Both the position numbers and the translations under genes were made by a program. From NCBI RefSeq assembly GCF_003265705.1, contig NW_020312785.1, forward strand, positions 18,442,968-18,506,967: DNA of 64,000 nucleotides. The letters run 5' to 3'. Positions within the stretch are counted from its first letter, which is position 1, and each line of letters opens with the position of its first letter. Of the stretch, positions 22,635 through 34,445 are shown one piece after another. Below the pieces are notes generated by a model that worked only from the letters and a program-made list of their open reading frames with translations, was not told where the DNA came from and did not search any database. Source of the DNA: Callorhinus ursinus. Taxonomy: Eukaryota; Chordata; Mammalia; Carnivora; Otariidae.

Positions 22635-23736
22635 AAAAATAGACTTTATATTTTAGAACATTTTAAAATTTGTGACAAGATTCAGTGAAAGGGACAGAGA
22701 ATTCCCATATACATCCTGCCCCCTTATCTGCATAGCCTCCACTACTATTTCCACCCCACACAGAGTGGTACATTTATGATAATTGATTAACCTACAGTGA
22801 CACATTGTTACCCAAAGTCCATAGTTTACATTAGGGTTCACTCTTGGTGTTGTATATTCTATGGGTTTAGACAGATGATTGAAGATCCATCATTATAATA
22901 CCGTACAGAATAGTTTCACTAACCTAAAAATTTTCTGTGCTCTGACTATTCATTTCTCGCTCCCCACTAACCCCTGGAAACCACTTATCTTTTTACTGTC
23001 TCCATAGCTTTGTCTTTTTTGGAACGTCATATAGTTTAAATCATACAATATGTAGCCTTTTTGGATTGGCTTCTTTCACTTAATATGTAATATGTGTTTA
23101 AGGTTCCTTCCTGTCTTTTCATGGATCAATATGTTAGTTATTTGGCACTGTATGTCTGGAATTACACAGTTTATTTATCCATTTATGTACTGAAAGTGAC
23201 AACATTTGGTGTTGTCAATGTTCTGGATCTTGGCCATTCTAATAGAGGTGTAGTGTATATCATTGTTAGTTTAATTTGCAATTCCTAATGACATATGATA
23301 TTGAACATATTTTTCATATGCTTATGTGTCATCTGTGTATCTTCTATGGTGAGGTCTCTGTTGAAGTCTTTTCCTCATTTTTTTTTATCAGATTGTTCAT
23401 TTTCTTTTTGTTGTGTGTTTAGAGTTCTCTGTATATTTTAGATAACAGTCCTTTATCAGATATTTGAAAATATTTGCAAGTATTTTCACCCAAATTGAGG
23501 TTTGTCTTCTAATTCTTGTGAGAGTGTCTTTCACAGGGCAGAAGTTTTTAATTTTAATGCAGTGCATCTTATCAGTTATTTCTTTCATGAATTGTGCCTT
23601 TGGTGTTATATCTAGAGTCCTCACAAAACCCAAGGTTGTCTAGATTTTCTCTTATCTTCTAGGAGTTTTACATTTTATAGTGAGGTCTGTAATCCCTTTT
23701 GAGTTAATTTTTGTGAAGGTTATAAGATTTGGATTC

Positions 23737-23793
23737 TTCCTTCCTTCCTTCCTTCCTTCCTTCCTTCCTTCCTTCCTTCCTTNNNNNNNNNNT

Positions 23794-23860
<67 letters not shown>

Positions 23861-23875
23861 CTTTCTTTCTTTTTT
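23737..23875. repeat. Compound (TTCC)n-(TTTC)n microsatellite with assembly gap
   Basis: (ttcc) runs from 23737 to the N block and (tttc/ttct) from 23793 to about 23875. The unit changes across the gap. It arose within the antisense L1M. The open frames called across it encode only low-complexity residues. Confidence 0.97.
23783..23792. other. Assembly gap (10 N)
   Basis: Ten consecutive N bases inside the TTCC/TTTC tract. The round number suggests a placeholder, so the true length of the microsatellite is unknown. Confidence 0.99.
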
Positions 23876-24062
23876 GCATGCAGATGTCTAGTTGTTCCAG
23901 CATGATTTGTGGGAAAGACTGTCTTTGCTCCATTGTATTATCTTTGTGTAAAGTTCAGTTTTCCATATTTGTGTGAATTTCTGTTCTCTTTTATTGATCT
24001 GTATCTCTGTTCTTTCATCAATACCACACTGTATTGATTACTATAGCTTAATATTAAGTCTT

Positions 24063-24256
24063 TTTTTTAAAAGATTTTTAAAATTTATTTGAGAGAGAGA
24101 GAATGAGAGATTGAGAGCACGTGAGGGAAGAGGGTCAGAGCGAGAAGCAGACTCCCTGCTGAGCAGGGAGCCCGATGTGGGACTTGATCCTGGGACTCCA
24201 GGATCATGACCTGAGCCGAAGGCAGTCGCTTAACCAACTGAGCCACCCAGGCGCCC
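24063..24256 (-). mobile_element. Carnivore SINE inside L1M
   Basis: Full reverse SINEC with 'gatgtgggacttgatcctgg' and head 'tgagccacccaggcgccc'. Perfect 17-bp target duplication gcttaatattaagtctt at 24046-24062 and 24257-24273. The L1 antisense sequence continues on both sides. Confidence 0.97.
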
Positions 24257-24264
24257 GCTTAATA

Positions 24265-24711
24265 TTAAGTCTTGAAGTCAAATAGTGTCAATCCTCTGGC
24301 TTTGTTTTTCTCCAGTATTGTGTTGACTATTCTGGGTCTTTTGCTTCTCCTTAGAAATTTTAGAACCAGTTTGTTAATATCCACACTATAACTTGTGGAG
24401 AATTTGGTTGGGATTTTGTTGAATCTAAAGATCAAGTTGGGAAGAACTGGCATCTTGGCAATATTGAGTCTTCCTCTTTATGACTTTGGAATATCTCTCC
24501 ATTTATTTAGTTCCTCTTTAATTTATTTTATCAGAGTTTTGTAGTTTTCTTCATGTGAATCTTGAATAAATTTTGTTAGATGTATACCTAAATATTTCAT
24601 TTTGTGGGGTATTAATGTAAATGGTATTGTGTTTTTAATTTCAAATTTAACTTTTTCATTGGTTGTGTATAGAAAAAAGGTTGACTTGTATATCAACCTT
24701 ATATCTGGCAA
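24265..24711 (-). pseudogene. L1 ORF2 (reverse transcriptase) remnant
   Basis: Minus-strand translation contains FKIPTKFS-like and RPRIVNTILEKNKARGLTLFDFKT-type sequence (24265-24453) and NTIPFTLIPHKMKYLGIHLT (24523-24711), the ORF2p region after the RT active site. The two pieces lie in frames separated by stops. The upstream active site (24791-24802) is FVND rather than FADD, so one catalytic aspartate has been lost. Confidence 0.8.
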
Positions 24712-27700
24712 CTTTGCTATAATTGCTTATTAGTTCCAGGAGTTTTTTGTTTTGTTTTCATTTGTCTGATTTTTTCACCTACACAGTTATGTCATTTACA
24801 AACAAAGACAATTTTATTTCTTCATTCCCAATCTGTATACCTTTTAGTCTTATTGCATGATCTAAGACTTCTAGTATGATGTTGAAAAGAGGTGGTGAAA
24901 TGGGATATTCTTGCCTTGTTTCTGATCTTAGCAGGAAAGCTTCTAGTTTCTCACTATTAAGTATGTTGTGAGCTATGAGCTTTTTTAAAGATGTTCCTAG
25001 TCAAGTTGAGAACATTTCCTTCCATTCCTAGTTTGCTGAGAATTTTCATCCTGAATGAGTACTGGATTTTGTTAAATGCTTTTTGTATATCTTTCAATAA
25101 TATGTGATTTTTCCCATTTAGGCTGTTGCTGTGATGGATGACATTAATTGATTTTCATGTGTTGAACCCACCTTGCACTCCCAGGATAAATACTGCTTAG
25201 TATTTACTGGTTTTGATTTACTAATTGTTTGTTGAGGATTTTTGCATTTATGTTTATGACATATTGATCCATAGTTTTATTTTTTTTTCTTTATTCTAGT
25301 TTTCTTTTCTTGTAATGTCTTTATCTGGTTTTAGTATTAGGGTAATGCTGTCTTCATAGAATAAGTTAGGGAGTATTTCCTCTGCTTCAATCTTCTGAAA
25401 GAGATTATAGGGTATTGGTATAATTTCTTCCTTAGATGTTTGGTAGAATTCACCAAATGCAGAATAACTCATCTGGGCCTGGTGCTTTCTGTTTGGGAAG
25501 TTTATTAATTATTGGTTCAATTTTTTTAAGTAGATATATTCCTACTCAAGTTGTCTATTTCTTCTTGTGTGAGTTTTGGCAGATTGTGTTTTTCAAGAAA
25601 TTGGTCCATTTCATTTAGGTTATCAAATTTGTGTGCATAGTTATTCATAGTATTTCTTTCTCCATCTTTTTACTTTTAATTTATGTGTCTTCATATTTTA
25701 AGTGGGTCTCTTGTAGATAATATAGTTGGGGTTGATTTTTTATCCACTCTGAAAATCTGTGCATTTTATTGGTGTATTTAGACCATTGACATTTAAAGTG
25801 ATTATTGATGTAGTTGGATTAATATTTATTGTATTAGTTACTGTTTTCTTTTCATTGTTCTTGTTTTTATTTCCATTTGTGTCTTTCACTTTTTTCTGCC
25901 TTTTGTGATTTTACTTGAGCATTTAAAATACTTGATTTTCCCCCTTTCTTAGCATAACAATTATACTTTCTTTTAAATTTTTTATGAATTGACCTAGAGT
26001 TTGTAATAAACATAACTATTCCAAGTCCACTTTCAAATAAACCATACTTCTTGATGGGTAGGGCAAGTGCCTTAGAATAACAAAGTATTTCTAATTTCTC
26101 CCTCCTTATATTATTGCTGTCATTCATTCTACTTCTACATAAGTTATAATCATCAAATACATTGTTACTATTATTAAAAACTATTTACTTCCACTTATTC
26201 CTGCTCTAATGGTCCTTCTTTCTTTATGTAGATCTGAATTTCCAACTTGTATCATTTTCCTTCTCTCCAAAGAACTTTTTTTTAAACAGTTCTTATAAGG
26301 CGGGTATACAGGCAACAAATTCCCTCAATTTTTGTTTGTCTAAGAGAGTCTTCAATTTCTCCTTCACTTCTGAAGGATAATTTCATAGGATGCAGTTTTC
26401 TAGGCTGGTGCATTTTTTTTTCTCTCAACATTTTAAATATTTCACTTCACTCTCTTACTTGTATGTTTCTAGGAGAAATTAGATAAAATTCTTATCTCTC
26501 TTCCTCTGTAGGTAAGGTTCACTTTTTTCCTCTGATATCTTCCAAGATTTTTTTCTTTCTTTTTTTTTTACCTTTCATTTTCTGACATTTGATTTTAATA
26601 TGCCTACATGTAGTTTTTTCAGCAATTTTTTGCTTGTTGTTCTCTGAGCTTCCTGGATCTGTGGTTTGGTGTATGACATTAATTTGGAGGAAATTCTCAG
26701 TCATGGTTACTTCAAATATTTCTTCCATTCCTTTCTTTCTTCTCCTCCTGCTATTCCCATTATCCATATGTTATACCTTTTGTAGTTGTTCCATAGTTCT
26801 ATATTCTGTTCCATTTATTTAGTCTTTTTCCTCTTTGTTTTTTTTATTTTTTTTAGTTTTCTATTGACATATTTTCGAGATCAGAGATTGTTTCCTAAGC
26901 TGTGTCCAGACTATTAATGAAGGCATTCTTCATTTCTGTTGCAATGTTTTTGATCTATAACATTTCTTTTTGATTCTGCTTTAGAATTTTCATCTCTTTT
27001 CTTACATTACCCCATCTGTTCTTGTATGTGGTCTACTTTCAGTTACAGTCATTAACATATTAATCATAATTATTTTAAATTCTCTGTTAATGATTCCAAC
27101 ATGTCTGCTATATCTGAATCTGGTTCTTATGCTTGTTCAATCTCTTCTATTGTTTTTTTTTCTTTTTAGTATGCCTTGTAATTTTTTTTTGTTGAAAGCC
27201 AGACATGGTAAAAGGAACTCTGATAAAAAAAAAAAAGCCTTTAGTAATGTGGTAAGTATGGAGGAGGGGAAGTGTTCTATTGTCCTGTGAGCAGGTCTCA
27301 GTCTTTTAGTGAGCATGTGTTTATGAGCTATGAACTTCACAAGTACTTCTAGGTTTCTCCCCACCCTTTACTGGAGCAAGATGGCCAGAAAGGGCTAGAG
27401 TTGGATATTTCCCTTCTCACAGGTTGGTAAAGCTCTGATAAAACTCCAGTAGGTTAGGCTCTGGTAAAAAAGTTTCTCTTGAGAGCTGGCCTTGTCATAA
27501 AAACCAGAATGCTCTGGCTTATTTAAAAATGATTACTTTTCCTCTCCCACTCCTGAAATATGAGGAGATTTTTCTCTGGTATTCACTGTGAGAACCCAGT
27601 AGATCTTCTGGAGGTAAAACTCCTAAGTGTGATCCTCCCTCTCCCTGGCCCAAGACTGGGTCCCCCCGGAGTTTTTAACTTTCAGACTTGTCCACACTGA

Positions 27701-27777
27701 GCCTCCAGCAATTCAATCACAGTTCAGGTTTTCCTATGCTAGCACTGGTTCCCATGGATGTTTCTGCTGGTGGGTTT

Positions 27778-28437
27778 TGATGAGGGAACAGAAAGCAAGC
27801 TGAGGACAAAGCAGAAGCTGACACCCCCCCCCCCACATGGGATATATGTAACATTCCTCAGGCACTCCTGGCTGCCCTAAAGCTAAGGAGAGGAAAAAAA
27901 ATAGTTAACATGTAGAGATCACAATCCTGCAAGACCTGAGTCTCCCTGTTTACAAATGTCTTAGCAATCTACAAGAACAAAGCATTTCTATCAATAATCT
28001 AGCTTCCAGAAGGAAATGTAGATACAATTAAATGCCTTTATAACCTGCAGCCCATTGACAGATACTTGAAGCAGGCAGAGTGTAATGTTCCTCCAGGAAG
28101 TTCCCAACTACCTGTTAATGCCTTGCTAGAGGGAAAACAACCTTAACTTGACAATGGCAAGGCCTCAGCTATCCTGTGAGTCTTCTTTAACATATGAAAG
28201 ATCTTTCTCGAAACCTCCCTTTTTCCTTACCTCCCCCAACCCCCTAGTATATAATCAGCCACCCCTCACAACCCCCAGTGCAGCAGCTCTCTCTCCCCAC
28301 GGGTCCTGCCCATGGGTCCTGTCCCCATGCTTTAAGAAACCACCATTTTGCACTAAAGATGTCTCAAGAATTCTTTCTTGGTCATCAGCTCTGGACCTCA
28401 CCCCACTGAAACTCACCTATATTCCAAAACCCCATCA
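27778..28437 (+). mobile_element. Solo LTR of an endogenous retrovirus
   Basis: A 660-bp block begins tgatgagg and ends ccccatca (TG...CA). It is flanked by a perfect 5-bp duplication ggttt (27773-27777 and 28438-28442) and interrupts the reverse L1M. It has U3-like sequence, a TATA box (tatataa, 28248-28254), and CT-rich then 'tgcactaaagatgtctcaag'-type R/U5 sequence typical of class I (gammaretrovirus-like) LTRs. No internal viral genes remain, so the provirus was lost by LTR recombination. The ORF at 28148-28510 lies inside it and is not a gene. The family was not identified. Confidence 0.8.
28248..28254 (+). promoter_or_regulatory. TATA box of the solo LTR
   Basis: tatataa within 'agtatataatcagcc', about 185 bp before the LTR end and downstream of pyrimidine-rich U3 sequence. 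The position suits a retroviral U3 promoter. Whether it is active is unknown. Confidence 0.55.
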
Positions 28438-28640
28438 GGTTTCTGCTCTGGTAAGTTGTGATTCTCTGTATCTGCCTGTCTATCTCTCCAGTTTTATTGA
28501 TAGCAATTAGCCCTGTGACCTCACTCTGATGCATCTAAGAAGAGTTGTTCATTTTTCATTTTATTCAGCATTTTACTTTTTATTAGGATGTGATGACAAC
28601 TTCCAATTTCCTTACATGTCAGACTGGAAATCTAGATTTT

Positions 28641-29414
28641 ATTTTACTCCTTAGATTTAATCATGACTGAATTTTCATATCAAGCCCATATTTGAAACCA
28701 TCAGGAGACATTTTGAATTGTTAAATGAGTTTCCATCGGTTTCTATTAAGTAAACTTTCCACCACATGGGAGAAAATCAGGTCTAATCCTCAGTGGCCTA
28801 CATACCTAATTATTTCACTGAAAAGCATAAAAATCACATTTTCTCTGTAGCTTGACTGCTTACCTTAAATTATTTAGGAGGAAATCAGAAAAGGAAAAAG
28901 CAACTTCTAATTGTTTTATTCAAAGCAATTTTATTTTTTGCCTTTGCAAAAATAATTATTGCCCCTCCTTGGATAATGGATAGTACAAGACTAAAGCTTT
29001 AAACTCTCCAGAACCAAAGTTATATAAACACAAGATTTTGTAGAAAATTTTAATATTTTAATACATGTGACAAAGTTTATGGAACCCAGGTAAAATGTCT
29101 TGATTTAAAACTTCTTTCTTCTTGGATATTACAAATAATCACCACAATTTCTAGTTTTTATTTATAGTAGGTGTTTTCTTCATAACATTTTATCCAATTA
29201 AATATTGCTAATTGGCTCTTAGAACTCTTTCATATATGACTTTCAGTTACCATTTTTTCCTAAAAGTAAATTGTATGATATCTTAAAAATCTTTTCTCAG
29301 TTGAATTGTATCTAAATCTCTATTTTTTAATGGGAAATATCATGCAATTTATAGAATTCAGTTATATACACCTACATTTTTCAATCTAGATAAATTTAAT
29401 TAAGACACATTTAT
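28641..29414. other. Unique AT-rich sequence
   Basis: No exon, ORF or repeat recognised. Confidence 0.4.
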
Positions 29415-29560
29415 ACATAGGTTCAAATTCTCCCTTTCCTGTTCACTATCTTTACAAACTGGGCAAACTCTTTTACCTTTTCTAGTCTTGGTTTTATCTT
29501 TAGTAACATGGAGATTAGAATGCCTATGTCATGAATGGTTATAAGAGGTAAGTACTTTGC
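29415..29560 (+). mobile_element. MIR SINE fragment
   Basis: 'aaactgggcaaactctttta', 'ctagtcttggttttatcttt' and 'aacatggagattagaatgcc' follow the forward MIR (tgggcaagttacttaacc, cctcagtttcctcatctgt, aaatgggg). Confidence 0.55.
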
Positions 29561-31814
29561 TTAAAGACTGCCTTTAGAGACTGTTCCGAAGAATACTCTC
29601 AGGAATTTTGAGCTTCTTATTCCATTTCCTTTACTTATGGTTACTCCAGGTTATGTTATCTGCTATGAATATCTGGTGCCCCTCACTGGCAGCATGTAGC
29701 AGTGGGTAGAGTTATAGTCTTGCAGGATCTAATTGCAGCTGATCTCACAGTGCCACATAATGTCAAATTATGCTCATAGCTGATCTGTCTAAAATGCCCC
29801 TCAAACTGATGTTGACATTTGTGAATAGCCTCAGACTTAGAGCCATGAAAGGTTGAGCTCTACGACCTCCCTAAAGACCTTTAGAATGTCTGAAACTGAA
29901 TGTTTCATGTAAGTAGTAGAGAAATTCTTTTCACAGAATAGGTGAGTAGGGAGCATTGGCTTCTTTATAAATATAAGATTTTTTTCTAAATCAAGTATGA
30001 AAAAGAAAGTAAGACTAGAGAATTTCAGTGTTCTACTTTGTATACAACAGAAAGAGGTGAAGGTACAGAAACAATGTGAAAATAAACAATATCATATTTT
30101 ATCAAGTACTTTCACACATTTTCTCCTTTGAAACTCATAGAATTGTCACATAGCAAAATGGTAGATAACTGTATCTTCCTCTACATATGAAAAAAGAATG
30201 CCAGAGTGGCTTAATGACTCACTGAATATATATGAAGGCTCATGGATGGAGCCTTCCATTATTTTATTCTTCTTTATATAGTCTGGAAATTGCAATTATA
30301 ATAACATAATTCCTTTATCTAACTTGTTCCCTGCTTGTACTTCATCACTTACTAGTTCTCAATTGTTTCTTATTGGTGTTTTCCTGAGAGATTAAAAAAA
30401 ATGTTCTAGGTAACTTTTCCATTTCCTTATTGAAGAAGTATTTTTATACTTTCCTGAAGAGATAACAATTCTACACTCTAAGAATATTTTAAATAGCTCA
30501 GGTGGCTGATGTCAACATTTGAGGGTAGTATTCAATCATTATAGATACACTGGAAATCCATTCTTTACTATATACCCTATTCTACACCTTGATACTTACA
30601 ATATCATGTTATATGGTTGCAAAACATTTCTTAGATCTTTCTTACTAAATTGACCTGTTGAACAAGTGAGTATTTGGTATAAAAAGCAAACATGAAAGAT
30701 GAATGTAAAGTTTCAGCTGTACTTACTATTTTCATCCTAAGAAAGTACTCATTTAGTTATCTAAAAAGTAATTTGTTATAAATTTTATTTTGTTACAGAA
30801 ATAAAATATGTAAGAATTATGGATAAATGAAAGCAATATCCTGTTAATTTGGTTACATATCTTAATGTTATTACCTCTAATAATGAGATAATTCTTAGAG
30901 GTATGATATGCATGTAGACAGGTGCTGACCATGTGCTCTCTGCTAGGGCATGTCTGAGTAATTGACTACAAAGTGAGTACCTTCTTATTTTCTTTTTTAA
31001 TGCATTATGGCTTAGGGCCAAGAATGACTGTGTTTAGGAGCTCAACATATTAAAACTTATTTTTACATATTTGAACATCAAAGAGATACTTGAAAAAATA
31101 TTATATTACAAAATAAAATAACCAAACCACACATATGTAGCCAAGGAAGAAACATAAATTTCTACTCTGTGGCAATTTTGGTGGTGATGGGCATTGGAGA
31201 CTTTGGCCTATCTGGATGTCTATGAGAGCTTCTTCATTCTTTTTGCACCATTTGGTGAGGCCATGTAATCTTCCTTACTCCATTTTTATCCTCGGAGTCA
31301 CTGCTAAGCCATAGCAAAGGATCCCTGAAAAATGGACCCAGCAGTAATCTCTCTACTTTCATATGTTCTAAAGATGGTCCTGATAATATTTTCTTCTTAG
31401 ACTGGCACGTTTCTCTCAGAAAAATAGCAACTTTTTCCTCCTCTCCTGTGAAATGTTCACTTTTATTTTACATAGGAAAAAAATGTACTTAAATGAAAAC
31501 TCCCAATTTCTTTGCATATATAATGAAAATTTTATAATGTCAGATACAAATGTTGTTAGAAAATAAGAGAATTTTAAGTTTTAATGACATAATTTAATAT
31601 ATGTGCATTAGTAGTCTATTCATTTTTTTCTCTGCTCACATTTAATTATCCATTTTTAAACATAAGATCTTTATCACACGGCCTAAATCAATTTTCTGTT
31701 TAAAATTTGTATGGATTCCCAGCTAAACATTATAAATTTCCTTTCATTATCCAATGATCTAAAGAAGTAGACATAAACAGAATGCATCCAGTCTTTTATA
31801 ACAGGCAAGAGAAC
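29561..31814. other. Unique sequence, one possible MIR
   Basis: Positions about 30090-30215 ('aagtactttcacacattttc', 'gccagagtggcttaatgact') may be a reverse MIR. The rest is AT-rich without recognised features or convincing ORFs. Confidence 0.35.
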
Positions 31815-32025
31815 TAGTGCTCATGGAGTACCTATTATAAGAAGGACTCATTATTCAAATTTGACTTACTTAAGTCGCACAAAATCTCCATAAAATGTGT
31901 CATCCTCTAAAAGGAAATAACAATCCATGATGTCACATAGCTAGTGTAGCCAGATATAACCTAGAGTCTAGTTTTCCTGTTTCTGAATTCCAAGCAAATC
32001 ATTATCTTACCTAGAAATTCCAGTA
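31815..32025 (-). mobile_element. MIR SINE
   Basis: Antisense MIR order: 'catggagtacctattataag', 'cataaaatgtgtcatcctct', 'gtcacatagctagtgtagcc', 'aacctagagtctag'. Diverged. Confidence 0.6.
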
Positions 32026-32062
32026 TAGTATTTTTATATCCCAATGATAACAGCTGAAGGAT

Positions 32063-32157
32063 CTTCCCTTCTCTCCCCTCCCCTCCCTTTGCCCTCCCTT
32101 CCCCTTCTCCTTCCCTTCCTATCTCTCCCCTTCCCTTTCTTCCTCCTTCCTTCTTTT
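32063..32157. repeat. CT-rich polypyrimidine tract
   Basis: About 95 bp of nearly pure C/T (ctcccctcccctccctttgc and similar). Mirror-like polypyrimidine of this kind can form triplex DNA. Confidence 0.9.
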
Positions 32158-34234
32158 GGCTTCCAAGAAATCAACAAAACATTTTTTTTCTTCGCCTAAT
32201 TTGTAGTTGTACTTCAAAGCCCACACAGTTTCCACTACAACTTTATTCTTCACTAACCTTAGGCTACCATGCTGCCTTTGATAAAATTTCTATGCCTTTA
32301 GATAGGGTTGGCCTAGTCCTTCACTTGGCTCTACAGAGGGGGCAATGATGGAATTAGTAGATGAGTACCAATTGTAAAGAAACCTAACCCACTTTCATTC
32401 TTGTAGTTAGGCCTATTAGTAATGTAACACAAAGGGCACAACAGGGGAATTCAAACTTGTAATAGGAGTTTGAGAAGTGATGTCAGGGTCACACTAGCAA
32501 TTTATGTAGCTATGTACAAAGAGAAAGGAAATATGAAAACCAAAGGAATAGAGGCTGTTTCTTTGCATGATGGAACTTCAAAAGTCCTATATTTTGATCA
32601 GACATTGGGTTTGCTATTTTATATGGGTTGGAGGGATATGTAGCCCTATCTCCACAAAGCATTTTTCGCAACTTTCAAGGTTCAATATACTTTCTTATAT
32701 TTTAGAAAAGTGATTGCATTTTGCTCATATGCTATCCTGGTTTGACATTAAATCCCAGTGTAAATGAGTCCAAATTATATTTAATTCAGGGCAATTTCCA
32801 GCTGGTTGCTCCGGAATAATCTGCAGTGATTTAGGTAGGAGGACATTGTTTGAGAGATCAAGTGGTCCTCTCCACTTATACCAGGTAACAGTGCTGATAC
32901 TGTCCTGGCAAGGACCAGTGAAACTGAGCCCTGGTCATTATTATAGAAATTTTAGTGTTTACTAAGAACCCAGTGAAATTAAGTCAACTCCAAGATTCAT
33001 ATATTTGCTTTATATTTTACTTCTGCAGTTATCCCCACTTGGTTTGGGAAATGATCTTATGTTTTATTAGATATTTTAAAAAGAGTTATTATCATAAAGG
33101 CAATATATGCTCAATGCTCAATATGACACACACACAAATGTAAAGCCTTCAGTTTATTTCTCAGTTTAAATTTGGGTATTATCCCATGCATTTTAATTCC
33201 ATCCTACATGGATCTGATTTCTCTCTCTCTCATTTACCTTGTCTTCTGTGATGCAGGCTAGTCTAGAAATCTCATAATATTAAACCTTTTGTGTAAAGTC
33301 TTCTAGAAATACACAATGAAACTAAATTACTCTCTGAACTAATATACTCAGAGTATCCTATATTTTGCTCTTTAAATGTCATTGTTGAGGCTATGGAACT
33401 CACTTTCAATCTTTATGATCTCCAGCTTCTCAATTTTTAAGACTTTTTCCCTTGGGAAAAACTATTTCTCCCAGTTTGGATCTGCTACTCTCTATTTTCT
33501 AGCCATTCGTAGGTTCACCATGTTTCATATCTCCTAAGCAAATCAGTAGGACCTATGAAATTGAATCCTTCCCAAGACAGATTCTTTGAGCTCACTTCCC
33601 TATTCCACCCTCAATTCATACAATCCTTTGCAAATGATCCCTTCTCAAGATCAGGCAGTGTTAGAATATGAATAGTGCACAATGGCCTCAATTCTTCCTC
33701 TTCTAACTTTGTAGGGCTTCCTCTCTAACTTTGAAGAGAGAGGAAAGTGAGTAATACCACCTCAATTTGCATAACGTGTCCTTACTTTGGGCCTGCTGTT
33801 CCCTGAGTCTCTCAGGAGTAAGCATGCCATACTGGGAAATATCAACCCTGATTGTTCAGAGGACAAGTCCCTTTAGAGCATAAATATTTTATAAATACTT
33901 AAGTATATTTATAAATACACATGGTATGTTAATATGCAATGTATTTTTATAGATATTTTATAAATATTTGTAAATATTTTTATAAGGGCCTTGAGGATGG
34001 GTATAGGAAATCAGGAAAGATGCCAGGATATTCTTCATGACCATGAGCTCCCCAGCTTTATTCTTCTTATGCTCCCTGATCTAGGGTTGCCCTGGCAGAT
34101 GTGTGCAGGTAGAACAAACATGTTCAAAATTTATCCTAACATTTTCCCTAAAGGTGGAAGTGGAGGCACCATTAGACAAAATCAGGCTAAAACCCCAGTC
34201 TTTATTGGGAGGGAGTCTATCGTAAGGAGTAGGT
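32158..34234. other. Unique non-coding sequence
   Basis: No transposon or exon recognised. An AT-rich tract of ataaatattttataaat-type units lies at about 33880-33985. The 91-codon frame at 33991-34266 has no recognisable motif. Confidence 0.4.
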
Positions 34235-34445
34235 CTTGGTCCCCAAGGGACCAGGCATTGTTCTAACCAATTTGATACTTAAAATGACTCACTGAAGCAG
34301 GTATTACCATTATATTAATTTTATAGGTGGTGAAACTGATGCACAGAAAAGTTAAGGAATTTGTCCAAGGTCATAAACCTAATATGTAGTTGAGCCAGGA
34401 CTCAAACAAAGGCAACGTGATACCAGAACCTGGGCTCTTAAACAT
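34235..34445 (-). mobile_element. MIR SINE
   Basis: 'gaccaggcattgttctaacc', 'gcaggtattaccattatatt', 'ggtggtgaaactgatgcaca', 'gtccaaggtcataaacctaa' and 'gagccaggactcaaac' give a nearly full antisense MIR. Confidence 0.8.

Larger units (their letters stand above)
22635..28640 (-). mobile_element. Nearly complete ancient L1M, reverse, with nested insertions
   Basis: The plus strand reads antisense L1 almost continuously for ~6 kb. It runs from the 3'UTR ('cccttatctgcatagcctcc' near 22721, 'cttttactgtctccatagct' near 22990), through ORF2 (minus-strand frames at 23397-23633, 24265-24453 and 24523-24711 give recognisable ORF2p pieces such as KYLGIHLTK), to the 5' part ('attctctgttaatgattcca' near 27079, 'gttgaaagccagacatggta' near 27190, 'ctaagaagagttgttcattt' near 28536). 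The RT catalytic FADD is read as FVND at 24791-24802, and stops are frequent. It is interrupted by a SINE, a microsatellite and a solo LTR. Subfamily not determined. Confidence 0.85.

Noticed and set aside
23652..23976. Frames of 93 and 98 codons on opposite strands
   Set aside because: They are translations of the TTCC/TTTC microsatellite across an N gap (Lys/Glu/Arg or Phe/Leu/Ser repeats).
28148..28510. 120-codon forward open frame
   Set aside because: It lies almost wholly inside the solo LTR and runs past its right boundary into L1 sequence. It has no recognisable domain and its proline/serine content reflects the CT-rich U3.
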